From: Agrypnia vestita
Lineage: Eukaryota > Arthropoda > Insecta > Trichoptera > Phryganeidae
Reading direction: 5' to 3'
Length of the DNA stretch: 64,000 nt
Assembly (NCBI GenBank): GCA_016648135.1
Contig: JADDOH010005008.1
Coordinates: forward strand, 1-64,000
The notes beneath the pieces are model-generated. The model saw only the letters and a list, made by a program, of their open reading frames with translations. It searched no databases and was not told where the DNA came from. Numbering within the stretch: position 1 is the stretch's first letter; each line of letters starts with the position of its first letter. The position numbers and the translations under genes are program-made. Shown here one piece after another: positions 1-9,288 of the stretch.

Positions 1-65
1 CCCCCCCACACGACCCTTAACCGTAACACATTTGCTTGGTTTAATTTTTAATAATCATTAGTACA

Positions 66-175
66 CAATAATCCTGAAGAAGAGAACATTGTTCTCGAAA
101 CATGTAGATTGTTTATTCTAATAAAGTGGTGAAAACCAAGTGATTTTTGTTTTATTTTAATAATAATGTCACCAC
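66..175 (+). mobile_element. Penelope-like terminal module with hammerhead-like fold, copy 1
   Basis: Seen: box CTGAAGA (74-80), one extra A (81), a 6-bp hairpin 82-87/91-96, GAAAC (97-101), two bases, GTA (104-106), then seven bases (107-113) that pair with 67-73, one of them G-U. This is the order of a type I hammerhead: stem I, CUGANGA, stem II, GAAA, minimal stem III, NUH, stem I. The rest of the module holds AATAAAGTGGTG and ends near CACCACAAAG, a tail shared in part with the other copies. Known: Penelope-like retroelements carry hammerhead motifs in their terminal repeats. Inferred: a truncated terminal repeat. The extra A before stem II is not standard, so self-cleavage is uncertain. 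Confidence 0.6.
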
Positions 176-1142
176 AAAGTTCAAGCCTTCATACGGAAGA
201 AGAAAAAATATTCTTCGAACAGTTATTTTAGAGTTATTGAAGAAAACACGATTAATGTTAAATCTCCCTAGCGGGGAACCAAACACCTAACTTCTAAACA
301 TTTGCCTACAAATAGATAATTTGTAATGATTGCTTATTAATTTTTTTACCAATGTTAAATGTGTTATTAATGAAATTAAAGTTTAAGATACTTTTGTATT
401 CATGTTTGAATTTACATGAATAAATAGTTATTATATTCTAAAACACATAATTCTCTTAAACATTTTTTAAAAATATAATAGGCATATTGAAATTTTTTAT
501 TTTCAATAATTCTTTAATGAAAATATTTTTGTTCAATGTGTAAGTATTCTCGAAAAATTCTCATTGATATAGTGTATTATAAAATAGGGAATTAAATTAA
601 ACATTACTCTATAGCAGAGTGTTTATGAAACGTCTTAGAGTTAATAAGTAACAGTTATAAGAGAATTTGAGACCACAGTATTAATGGGGTAGTAGTGCGA
701 TATTATCTCGCTGGAGGTAGCAGGATCAAGCACTCCAAAATATTTTTAATTTCAAAAGGATTTCAATCCCGATAGGTAACTGTAATGGTGAAAACAAAAT
801 AGAATGTTATATTTACAGTAGATATATAAATATAATTAAATTCTATGTCTGCTATAGTTTTGGTGAAAATTTGTACTGGCGTAGGTACCCACTGAACAAA
901 CACATTCTATTTAAGGGTGGTTTTAGACTTATGTACATTTGCTGTATATTTGTATGTCTGTTAGTTCTTCCATTATGTTGCGGTTAAGACCGCAAGCTTC
1001 CTGTATTTCTGATGTCATCTCGTTATAATAATAAGGCATTTTGGAAGGAGGAGAGACGTACACTGAAGAAAATATGAATAAATATTTTAATTAAACATGA
1101 AAAGCTAATAAACATTGGAAAAAAACCACATCGATTCATGTC
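176..1142. other. AT-rich spacer, nothing recognised
   Basis: No convincing reading frame, RNA or inverted repeat was found in this stretch. Confidence 0.5.
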
Positions 1143-1243
1143 ATGTCATCTATAAGAAAACAGATCTTTATTATCTAATAATACATATTTTTTTAAACAG
1201 AGATGCGAACACGGAGTACGTGTCACATCAATATTCTTTTTTT
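1143..1243 (-). mobile_element. SINE-A, 3' part only
   Basis: The reverse complement matches the tail of the SINE at 2651-2870: GAATATTGATGTGACACGTA, then CTCTGTTTAAAAA, AATAAAGATCT and TTTTCTTATAGATGA. The tRNA-like head is missing, so this is a 5'-truncated copy. Confidence 0.7.
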
Positions 1244-1639
1244 TAATGTAATGAGTTATTATTAATGTGATTTGTGAAAATATCCAAGAATTTCTGAAGT
1301 TTATTATTACATTCATTATCAGTGTAGACTTGGAGCCAGTTCTCTGTCTTAAGGCTCTCTTGAAGAGAATTAATTTTTTTTTTTTACAAAGTTGTTTCTA
1401 ATATTAGAGATCTTTTCACTGTCTGTCATCTTATATATATATATATATATATATGACTTACACTTGAAATTCATAAAAACCTAAACACAACAAATAACAT
1501 AATCAATAAACAAGTAAAACCCTTCACATCACCCCTTTTTACAATGTTCCCTATCTCCCACCACCTAGATACCCCATCCACTTCTACCAAATCCACAACC
1601 CACACACCAGACAACCACTCCCACATACCTCAGTCTTAA
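1244..1639. other. Spacer with a TA microsatellite
   Basis: A (TA)n run lies at 1432-1454. From about 1490 to 1638 the strand turns rich in A and C (many CACC and CCAC runs), unlike its surroundings. It abuts the next Penelope-like module and may belong to that element, but nothing coding can be read. Confidence 0.5.
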
Positions 1640-1770
1640 TTCACCCGATGAAGGAAACGGACGTTTCCGAAACATGTAGTGAAACAAGTGCTCAAATATA
1701 AAATAGTGGAAAAAACAAACTTCATTGTTTTATTTCATAATTTGTTCATAGTGGATTTCCACAAAGTAAA
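1640..1770 (+). mobile_element. Penelope-like terminal module, copy 2
   Basis: Seen: CCGATGA (45-51 of the 1600s) where the hammerhead box would be CTGATGA, extra A, stem II 1653-1658/1663-1668 (GGAAAC/GTTTCC), GAAAC 1669-1673, two bases, GTA 1676-1678, then GTGAA (1679-1683) pairing with 1640-1644. The tail carries AATAGTGGA and ends near CCACAAAG, as in copy 1. The U-to-C change in the first box should weaken any ribozyme. Confidence 0.55.
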
Positions 1771-2650
1771 CGCCGAAACATTCAATTACATGCTTTAATG
1801 TATTCACTGCACGCTCCTGCTTTTTAGTATTCTATTCTATTCTATATAATTCTAATTTATTGTTTGATATGGCCTTAACTTTTTGATGAAACATAATATC
1901 TCCAAATAAAACCTTTGTTTACCTTTATTGTTAACTTTCTGGAGTGTGAATTACAGATAAAATAATGAAAGATGATATATGGAATTGTTCAGAGTTTTCT
2001 GTGCTATGATTAAAATAAACAGATACCGTAATGTAATAACCTTCCCCCCTTTCTACTAAGTCGTATTATTTTATAGATACAAAGAATACCCACGCAACAG
2101 GATAATAGAAAACAACCCCATTTATTTTATTATCATATGTAAACACAGAGCGTGTTATACAAATTTTCGTATAAACAGGAATCTGCCTTCCCAATGATGT
2201 ACATAAAAAACCAACGTTTTACGTCTCAAACTCGTGTGTCGTACCACCCCTGCGTTCGAAAAAATATTTTTTAATATCCCAACACATAAAAGACGACAGT
2301 AAAAATAAAAAAATAAACGAGACGTAAGTATACGTCGATGTTCGTCGTACTTTAATAAGGAGATTTTTATATTTTCACACATCTCTCTCAAAGTAAAAAT
2401 TTGACCAAATGTAATTATTGTTCTAAATTGGAATGTCATACAAAAATCAAAACGTAAATAAATATATCAAAAATATACGTCAGTGTGTGAAAATCTAACA
2501 CCAGTAAATCTTCATTGTATATTTATATGACTGTGTAAAAACAATGTTTATTTCAAATGTGTGAGAATACGCACATTTTTTCTAGGACATTAACTAATAT
2601 CTATCAAATTTATCCACTAGCATCTATACATAAAATACATATTTACATAA
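1771..2650. other. Spacer; one unrecognised minus-strand frame
   Basis: A 94-codon minus-strand frame (2155-2439) is open but matches no family I know, and its basic, hydrophobic composition is what AT-rich sequence gives by chance. Nothing else was recognised. Confidence 0.4.
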
Positions 2651-2870
2651 GAATAGCTTGTTGGTCTTGTGGTTAAGACTCTCGCCTCAAGATCCAAGGG
2701 TCGCGGGCTCGAACCTCACTCCAGACCCGCGGATTAGTCCCATTTTCATAGAACAAGCGTTTAGCTTTATTTGAAAATAGTAAGAATATTGATGTGACAC
2801 GTATTCAGTGTTTGCAGCTCTATTTAAAAAAAACTAAGATAATAAAGATCTATTTTCTTATAGATGATAT
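2651..2870 (+). mobile_element. SINE-A, full-length-like tRNA-derived copy
   Basis: The head resembles a tRNA: an A-box-like TTGTTGGTCTTGTGG near the start and a B-box-like GGGCTCGAACCTC about 45 bases further on. The body continues with AAGCGTTTAGCTTTATTTG, GAATATTGATGTGACACGTA and ends near TTTTCTTATAGATGATA. Two further copies in this window (1143-1243 minus, 31386-31565 plus) share the body, which shows it is a dispersed family and not a tRNA gene. No clear target duplication was found. Confidence 0.75.
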
Positions 2871-3329
2871 TTATTAATGAATCATTAACATTTGATATAA
2901 GTTACTATAATGATAGTCCAACGTTTTAGTATTGAAATATTGAAAAAAAATGCAAAAATCGAAGTATTTTATCTCTATAATAATTGATATGAGGACATTG
3001 TTACTCGAACATTTTCGACTTGTAATTTAGACAGGAATATACTTTTAAAGTATCTTGGACTAGTTCTGTTTCATTTTGTATCTTGATTAAAAATATATTT
3101 CTATACTTAACTCATTATTTAATTAATTTTAAAATTAACGAACGAACGGTGTTTTAGACCTGAAGATTTACATTACAAGACATCAATTCCGGGAAAACCA
3201 AGCTTATGTGAGATTTATTATCAATATTTTTAAAGAAATTTGCATCTTCCTCGGCAGGTGTTCTTTCCTGGTAGCGTAACACGAGTCTCTGAGAATTAAT
3301 CTAATAATAAACCCTCCTTTGTCCCGCAG
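2871..3329. other. AT-rich spacer ending in a polypyrimidine acceptor
   Basis: Nothing is recognised until about 3295, where a branch-point-like CTAAT and the tract CCCTCCTTTGTCCCGCAG lead into the next entry. Confidence 0.4.
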
Positions 3330-3449
3330 AGAATGGACCCCAGCATCCGAGACTCACCGCCTCCGCCTGAACCGCGACAATGCACGAGGGATGATAGATG
3401 CACCCCTAAAGGAAACGGAAGACAACAACCAGAAACACTGCGGTCTTAA
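3330..3449 (+). CDS. Candidate terminal exon of a host gene, unknown product
   Basis: A textbook 3' splice site (pyrimidine tract then CAG at 3327-3329, CTAAT branch-like motif about 25 bases earlier) is followed by a locally GC-rich stretch quite unlike the flanks. The frame that includes ATG at 3333 runs 38 codons to TAA at 3447-3449. It is rich in proline, charged residues and two cysteines (MDPSIRDSPPPPEPRQ near the start). An AATAAA-like site lies about 185 bases downstream. The start may simply be an internal Met if this is a last exon. I do not recognise the protein. A second open frame overlaps it (3319-3585), so the coding frame is not proven. Confidence 0.35.
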   Translation, partial: RMDPSIRDSPPPPEPRQCTRDDRCTPKGNGRQQPETLRS

Positions 3450-3712
3450 TAACGTACATATGCAGGTACACACGAGTACCTGCATAAGCTTTTGTACGCA
3501 GAATAATAATTATGTACAACGGGGTAGTTGTATGGTGTTCTGCAATAACTTTACACTTAAATCAACAAACGAGATAGATATTTAACATTAAAGGCTTGAA
3601 AGGCTTACAACTCTAACATACAATACAAAATAAAACAGTGGATCCGAAACAAGGGGAGAGATAAAATAGGCACACTTACACAATATAACCTCATATATAT
3701 GATATATTTTCT

Positions 3713-3993
3713 ATTATGAATATAATTAAACTAGTTAACTTTTTTTACACCACTAAAATGTATTTGGTAAAACCAACCGGTTTCGGAAACGACGTTCCTT
3801 CATCACTATTTACCCCCATTTGGACACTTAACACTGAAGTATGATTGTTTATAATTTTTGTAAAGTTCAATTAGTATACCCTGAAGAAGGAACGTCGTTT
3901 CCGAAACCGGTTGGTTTTACCAAATAAATTTTAGTGGTGTAAACAAAGTTAAATAGTTTAATTATATTCATAATGAATAACCACAAAGTAATA
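3713..3993. mobile_element. Penelope-like inverted pair, copy 3
   Basis: Two arms face each other. The left arm (about 3713-3812, read on the minus strand) and the right arm (about 3876-3975, plus) share GGAACGTCGTTTCC, GAAACCGG, TTGGTTTTACCAAAT and TAGTGGTGTAAA. The right arm has CTGAAGA (3881-3887), stem II, GAAAC (3903-3907), two bases and GTT; its stem I is only 3 bp. In the left arm the first box has become GTGATGA. About 65 bases separate the arms. The tail ends near AACCACAAAG at 3993. Confidence 0.65.
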
Positions 3994-4059
3994 GCAAAAT
4001 ACAACAGTATATTTTCTATTATGTTACTTTAAACACTTTATTATCTCCTGTTCTGAAAG

Positions 4060-4230
4060 ATTTGAACAAACTCAAAATATACTTTATTATCTATTTACTA
4101 TGTTTTGAACCTACACAATATTGTAAACTATGCCTGTCTCAACACAGATATTTCTAGTGAGACAGGCACAGTCCAAACAAAATTTGAAACTTAAAATTAA
4201 ATAGAAATAAATAAATAAAATATAACAAAA
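4060..4230 (+). repeat. Conserved stem-loop with A-rich tail, copy 1
   Basis: A perfect 10-bp stem, GCCTGTCTCA (4132-4141) with TGAGACAGGC (4158-4167), encloses a 16-base loop. It is followed by AAATAAATAAATAAAAT. The same stem and loop length recur at 42572-42607. The layout suggests the 3' untranslated end of a non-LTR element. Confidence 0.6.
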
Positions 4231-4671
4231 TAAGTGCACGCTTCACTGTGCGGTGTTGCACATCTGAGAGAATAATTTAAATCATAAAACTAGGTGGTAC
4301 ATTGGTAAAAACATTTATCGTAAGGCGAATGTCCGGAGAAGCGAGGAATATTTAACGAGCAGGTAATTAAAGATCAAATCAAAGAAGAGACCACCAAGCA
4401 CGTAGGCAAATTTCTTCCATCTTCGACATTTTGATCGATTAGAAGCATTTAATTTCGCAAGTGTAATTTCACTTGTGACCTCGATTCACTCGCAATAAAT
4501 TTTGTGAAAATAGTAGTAGTGAGTATTATTACTGTTTTTTATGTACCTTGTGCTCATCTTAAATGATTGTCACATATATACACCCGACGCATATATGCCG
4601 GAAGACTTTTTTGGGTAGGAATTTTCACACTGCCAAATTAGTAATCCTTAATCTACTAATGCTGTAACTTT
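4231..4671. other. Spacer, nothing recognised
   Basis: No reading frame or repeat could be assigned here. Confidence 0.4.
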
Positions 4672-5035
4672 ATCTTCTTCTTCTTCTTCCTTAACCTTTT
4701 CCCTCCACTGCTGGATGTAGGCCTCTTCCATTTTCTTCCACTCATCTCTGTTTCTCCCCCTTCGCATCCAGGTTCTTCCTGCTTGCTGGAATATGTCATC
4801 AGACCACCTTTTGGGAGGTCTTCCGACGCTTCTATTTTTTGTCCAGGGCCTTCACTGTAGGATTCTGCGTGCCCATCTAGTATCCTCCTGTCGAGCCATA
4901 TGTCCAGCCCACTGCCATTTTAGTTTTGCAATACGGTCCATAATATCGGCAACTTTTGTTCGGCGTCTTATTTCTTCATTTCTGATTTTATCTCGAAGAC
5001 TTACGCCGAGCATCTGCCTTTCCATGGCCCGCTGT
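4672..5035 (-). pseudogene. LINE reverse transcriptase C-terminus (endonuclease-RT family)
   Basis: Read from 5033 down, the frame gives the C-terminal tail of insect non-LTR reverse transcriptases: RIRNEEIRRRT-like block (here KIRNEEIRRRTK), then WAGHMAR, then GRPPKRWSDD and a final EEAYIQQW. These three blocks in this order are diagnostic. One in-frame TGA (4852-4854) interrupts it where the family has Trp. No upstream palm domain remains, so this is a 5'-truncated dead copy. The CTT-rich run at 4672-4690 is its acidic tail read on the other strand. The clade (RTE-like or related) is not certain. Confidence 0.85.
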
Positions 5036-5084
5036 GTACATTATATTTTTTTTAAATTTAACTTTATCAACCTTACAAAATCAT

Positions 5085-5210
5085 TAAAGAATTGGACTGT
5101 ATTATTAATTAGAGAAAACTAACAAACTTTGTATAAACCACACTGCTTTTACTGAGTGTTTTAAAACGTTTCGATACTGAACTGTATCTTCGTCAGGACG
5201 GGCGCAAATA
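5085..5210 (-). mobile_element. Penelope-like terminal module, copy 4
   Basis: On the minus strand: CTGACGA (5196-5190), extra A, 5-bp stem II GATAC/GTATC with a 6-base loop, GAAAC (5172-5168). The GUH expected next has become UUU, so the cleavage site is lost. The tail has GTGTGGTTTATACAAAG and TTAATTAATAAT. A decayed plus-strand counterpart lies at 6935-7010, so this may be one arm of an inverted pair that was later split by insertions. Confidence 0.55.
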
Positions 5211-5339
5211 ATTTCAATAAATTAAGTTTTCAAATGTCAAATGTTAGATGGGGGTGTAAAGAGATTACGCACAGAATCAATAGTTATATGTTGATGACGA
5301 TAATAAGACTGAAGCCTCCATTAGCTTCTAAGACACACT

Positions 5340-5855
5340 ACCACACTCTATGACTATCTACAATATTTGAGAGACGCCTGGAACAGCCTAGAAGTGACGG
5401 GAACCTTCTCCTAAATACTAGAAAGGAAAAAATCTTCCCGAAAGTTCAGAAGATCAGCGTATCACGTATATATAGCAGCACCGCAAAGCACAATCGAGTT
5501 TGTTTTGACATTTTTATCGGTGCGAAATAAACTGGGGAACGATGGCCGGTGTGACCAATCATGGAATTTTGGTGCGACAGGTATTAAGTGAAATAATCAA
5601 GTGAGTTCTTACCGATAAGCGAGCGATAAAATAAAAGTGGTTAGTAAGTAAGAGAATTGGCTGGAATGCTCGAGCAATAATGATAAGTAAAGTGTTCATA
5701 GACGCGTAATAAATTGTGAAATAGTGTGATTTGAAGAATGGTTTATTTATTTAATTCGCGTTAAGTGACTTTGTCAATTCTATAAAAATATTAATCACAA
5801 ATTAATAAATCGCTAATTAATTTCCAGTGTTTTCATTTGTCTCCTAAAGGCACGC
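5340..5855 (+). mobile_element. LTR-like repeat, copy 1
   Basis: About 500 bp that recurs at 24590-25040 (reverse) and 47780-48755. Shared landmarks in order: GAACCTTCTCCTAAA, GAAAGTTC, a TATA box, AAATAGTGTGATT-type text, GTTAAGTGACTT, and a 3' part with TTTCCAGTGTTTTCATTTGTC. A central promoter and a dispersed but internal-gene-free structure suggest a solo LTR, though the exact ends and a target duplication were not found. Confidence 0.5.
5401..5474 (+). promoter_or_regulatory. Heat-shock elements and TATA box in LTR-like copy 1
   Basis: Seen: GAAccTTC at 5401-5408; TTCccGAAagTTC at 5435-5447, a perfect three-unit heat-shock element; and TATATATA at 5467-5474, 20 bases downstream. The spacing is that of a compact inducible promoter; heat regulation is inference. 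Confidence 0.45.
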
Positions 5856-5959
5856 TCTGTAACAATATTAAATAATAGATTACTCGTTAAATTTAATTGG
5901 TTGTTAATTGTATTAGATTGCTTTTGAGATTAGGAGGTATTTGATTGAGGTAGGTAATT

Positions 5960-6545
5960 GATTGATGGTAGGGAATCTTGAGAAAGATATAAAGAGGAGA
6001 GTGACTGCCGGGAATAGGGTGAACGGTGCTTTGAATGCAATAATTTCTAATAGAAATATGTCTACCGAGGCAAAACTAGCGGTACATAATGAAGTTTTGG
6101 TACCGACGCGTATGGCTGTGAAGCCTGGAGCTGGCAGAAGAGGAACGAAAGTAGATTGAATGCAGTAGAGATGAGGTCCCTTAGACGTATGTGTGGTAAA
6201 TCCATGTATGATAGAGTAAAGAATGAAGATATTAGGAATGAATGTAAAGCTGATCGTAGCATAATACATAGAATAAAAGTAGGGTCGCTCGGGTGGTTTG
6301 GGCATGTTGAGCGAATGAATGAGGAAAGAATGGTAAGAAAGATATACGATGCAAGTGTTGACGGCGCCAGAAAGAGAGGGCGACCACGGAAGACGTGGCA
6401 TGACCAGATTTACCAGATACTGGAAGACGGTCCTGTTAGAAGCCTGAACAACCGTCGAGCTTGCATGCGAAGATGTATGAATGTAGACGAAGCGAAAGTT
6501 GTAAGTATGGTGCTCTATTCTCTCTGCCTACCCCCACGGGGAAAC
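5960..6545 (+). pseudogene. LINE reverse transcriptase C-terminal half, frameshifted
   Basis: The first part (from about 5962) reads KRRVTAGNRVNGAL and LAVHNEVLVPT, a conserved block of insect endonuclease-RT elements. Near 6117 the frame shifts, after which YGCEAWSWQKR, LNAVEMRSLRRMCG, WFGHVERM and GRPRKTW follow in the next frame and run to about 6510. The order is right for the fingers-to-C-terminal region, and the 3' text GCCTACCCCCACGG and GGCGTGATGG is a usual end of this LINE group. It runs into a GTTA microsatellite tail. A dead, 5'-truncated copy. Confidence 0.85.
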
Positions 6546-6554
6546 GGCGTGATG

Positions 6555-6588
6555 GTAAGTTAGTTAGTTAGTTAGTTAGTTAGTTAAT
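6555..6588 (+). repeat. GTTA microsatellite (LINE 3' tail)
   Basis: About eight units of GTTA directly after the LINE fragment, in the place where this LINE group has a short tandem tail. Confidence 0.8.
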
Positions 6589-6667
6589 TGATTAGTGGGT
6601 ATGAGGTAGGTATTTGGTATTGAACAGTGAACTCTATACTCTTTTTAAGGAGCTAAACGTCACAAAA

Positions 6668-6945
6668 TTTATAAAACTGTGAAGACTTCGGTGGCTGGAT
6701 CACGTGGAGAGAATGACCGAGCATCAAGCATCAAAGTCCCTGCTGAACTCAAGGACGATAGGGCGAAGGAGCTTAGGAAGGCGAAAATTAAAATGGAGCG
6801 ACAACGTACTCAAATACATTTCTGCCTTGGAGCTTCTGAACTGGAGAGAGCTGGCACTAAGCCGAGATGAGTGGAGGAAGACTCTTGAGGAGGCCAAGAT
6901 CCACCAGGGGCTGTAGAGCCAAGAGTGATGATGAAGACGAAGATA
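6668..6945 (+). pseudogene. LINE reverse transcriptase C-terminus, second family
   Basis: Read from about 6680 in one frame: LRWLDHVERM, then GRRKLKWSDNV, then RDEWRKTLEEAKIHQGL and stop at 6914-6916. These are the last blocks of another insect RT family, whose members end in AK.H.GL followed by GCCAAGAGTGATGATGATG, as here. The frame is intact over 75 codons but everything upstream is missing, with a stop just before the fragment. It sits 80 bases after the previous LINE and is a separate insertion. Confidence 0.8.
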
Positions 6946-7010
6946 CAGTTCAATAACGAAACCGATAGACGTTTAAAACTGAATTTTATACAAATGTTGT
7001 TATCTTTCTC
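6935..7010 (+). mobile_element. Decayed Penelope-like module (partner of copy 4)
   Basis: GACGAAGATACAGTTCA, then CGAAACCGATAGACG and TATACAAATGTTG resemble copy 4 in reverse orientation. The first box and the 3' half of stem II are degraded. GAAAC-CG-ATA keeps an NUH triplet. Confidence 0.4.
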
Positions 7011-7440
7011 GACTTAATAATTATGTCCAACCACTAAGTAAAAGCTATAAACATCAAAAATACTCTGATTGTAACGCAATTTTTTAATTTTGATGCTTAA
7101 CGCATTGTTTTAAAATACTATCCACTTGTACAACAGTATAATATAATGTAAAATATGAGCAATTTGTTAAATGTGCATATTTTTACTTTTCTTGTTGGTT
7201 CTATTCTCAATGAGAGCATTCTCATGCCTGGATGTTGCGGATATGGCAAAGATGACCTCTCATCACATATTCGCTTATTGTGCACTTGGACCACCAATCT
7301 TTCCAAGATATCCTCATATCAAATGACATATTGATAATACATTTTGTTTAGGCGTTTATACAAGTACACAACACATTAGACACACATTTCTTTATTGGTT
7401 TGAGATGTTCGTCCTAGTAGCGATCTATGGCCCCTGGCGG
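7011..7440. other. Spacer, nothing recognised
   Basis: AT-rich to about 7400; then CpG content rises sharply towards the next entry. Confidence 0.4.
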
Positions 7441-7465
7441 CGGTGCGCAGAAACACATGGCTGTC

Positions 7466-7625
7466 AGTCGGCGCGGCAGATTTGCTTTGGTGAACTCGGA
7501 AGAGACGATACTATTTTTGGAGCTATTGTGTGTATTAAAAAGGTGAAAAACAAGACGAGGAATACGGCGGATTGAATACGGAAGATTGAGTACACGGAGA
7601 CAGGCGGCCCACCAGTCGACTAAAG
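7466..7625 (+). other. Candidate promoter and non-coding first exon
   Basis: A CpG-rich patch begins at about 7420. It holds an arthropod initiator match (GTCAGTC, A at 7466) and ends in a consensus splice donor, CTAAAG then GTAAGT at 7626-7631. The 160 bases between carry no ATG, as in a 5' UTR exon. No gene product can be inferred. The alternative is a retroelement fragment with chance splice site. Confidence 0.3.
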
Positions 7626-7724
7626 GTAAGTCGTAGATTTTCTACTTGGATCGAACTAAATTTTAAATCAATAACGAAAAGATCAAAAAACACCACAGAG
7701 CTATCGAAGACGGCGGTAACACAT

Positions 7725-7905
7725 TTGTAGAGATTGTTTTAAATTAATTTGAAAAACTAACAGAATTTGTATTAACCACATAGATTTTTTTAAAACGTCT
7801 ACCGGTTTCGATACTATACTGTGTTGAAACCCGCAGACGTTCAAAAACAATCAGTGTGGTTTATACAAAGTTTGTTAGTTTTCTCAAAATAATAATCATA
7901 TTCTA
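7725..7905. mobile_element. Penelope-like inverted pair, copy 5
   Basis: Left arm (minus) and right arm (plus) share AACTAACA, TTTGTAT, AACCACA and AAACGTCT. The minus arm keeps GTATC-GAAAC-CG-GTA-GACG; the plus arm has GAAAC-CC-GCA-GACG. The CTGANGA box is lost where the arms meet (about 7830-7840). Confidence 0.5.
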
Positions 7906-8221
7906 CGACAAAGTCACAGTATAGTAAACATACAGTATTATATCTTCATACAAACAGCCGAAACGACGCCCTTCGAAATCTCCGTATACTTCGGTCTGCG
8001 TAACGTACGGACGCAAGCAGTGTGAGACACTCCCACACATACATTTATGTCAATTTATGGCACCCCAAACCATAAAGAGTCAGTCAATGAGCAGCCCTTT
8101 GTGCGTGTTTAACCAAGTTTAAGTACCAAGCGGCCGTAGGTATTTATTTCAAGGACACTGCCGAGACAATATACTGTATGCTTTATTATACTGTGACAAA
8201 GTTAATGCTATACGCAGGACC
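7906..8221. other. Spacer, nothing recognised
   Basis: Mixed composition, no assignable frame. Confidence 0.35.
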
Positions 8222-8312
8222 GAAGAAGATACAGCCTGAGAACGAGAAGAGCCGACCCCAACAGCCTACCTAGGCAATGAGTTGGGACAGTGCAAGGAAG
8301 AAGAAGAAGAGA
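8222..8312 (+). pseudogene. Extreme 3' end of a LINE
   Basis: One frame reads PTPTAYLGNELGQCKEEEEE, a usual C-terminal end of an RTE-like insect element, running into a GAA-rich tail. Only about 90 bases remain. Confidence 0.5.
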
Positions 8313-8960
8313 CAAAGTTAACGCTATAAACATAAAAAATAAAAGATTTTGTTTTCGTTTATATTTTTGTAACACAAAATGACGTCAAATTTCATGAATG
8401 ACATCTGTACAGTCAAGTGACATCAAATTTCTTAAAACGGGAAACGTCACATTATCATTATTTTAGATAACTATGACTTAAAAAAGAATTAGCTCAATTT
8501 CATGTATGTACTTATAACTTTTATATCTTGTTCCGTTGATAAATAGTTGATAGAGTTAGAAATATTTTAAGGTTTTGCACAGATGCAAAATTGGTGAAGC
8601 GATTTTTTTTTAATTGTGTGATGTATACAGCATTCTAGACGCTAATTCTTGGCAACATTAACCACCAGTGCCAAGCCTATGGAATCTATGGAATATCTAT
8701 GGAATATCCACGGAAGTCTATGGAATAAAAGTCGATTTACGACGCGCTGATTTATGACCGCACGCACTTTTGTGAGAGTTTCCCTTGAGTGACGAGACCT
8801 CTTCTAGAAGTAAGAATTTTAAGAAATATATATTTTTCATTTATCTTAAATATGTTTTATTTCTATTATTATCTGTTGATTATTTACTTTAAAACGTGTT
8901 TAATATTGGGTATATAAAAATCCTTATAACTTTATTGATTAATAAAAAATATAAAAAATT
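8313..8960. other. Spacer with short tandem repeats and a LINE-like 3' end
   Basis: At 8676-8728 the unit CTATGGAATAT is repeated imperfectly about four times. From 8820 to 8960 the text TATTTACTTTAAAACGTGTT, then GGTATATAAAAATCCTT and GATTAATAAAAAAT recurs at 37095-37200 with small changes, and looks like the 3' UTR of a non-LTR element. Confidence 0.45.
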
Positions 8961-8971
8961 AAAAATTAAAA

Positions 8972-9288
8972 AAACTAACCCATAAAAACCAAGTTTTTAT
9001 TATACTACCTTTCTCATTGAAACAGGTTTCGCGCCTACTCCACGCGTCGGCTCGAAAATTAAACAATATATAAATCGTTAAAATTTCGAAAAATCCAAAA
9101 GTATACTATAATTATTAAATTTTTTAAACAAAAATTTGTGAGATCATTTTTATCATCGCTACAAGTCTGCCTGAAAATTTTCAGCTCGATTGAATTATGG
9201 GAAAAGGGTTAAAAATCGATCCAAAGTTTTTTTCGGCAGACTAGCAGACATGCAGAAAAGCAGACGTTACCAATTAAAAGAAAGGGAG
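8972..9288 (-). mobile_element. ACTCCC element, copy D (reverse, internally rearranged)
   Basis: TA then CTACCTTTCT at 9003-9014 faces AAAGAAAGGGAG then TA (to 9290), so the terminal inverted repeat and TA flanks of the family are present. The half towards 9288 matches the other copies (AAGGGTTAAAAATCGATC, GCAGAC repeats); the other half is replaced by unrelated sequence. As in copies B and C, about 30 bases outside this TIR (8972-9002, AACCCATAAAAACC) are also shared. Confidence 0.65.

Noticed and set aside
2651..2720. Functional tRNA gene
   Set aside because: A and B boxes are present but no cloverleaf forms, and the body recurs at two other places; it is a SINE head.
5913..6401. 162-codon minus frame, the longest in the window
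   Set aside because: It is the antisense of the LINE fragment at 5960-6545, whose sense translation matches reverse transcriptase.
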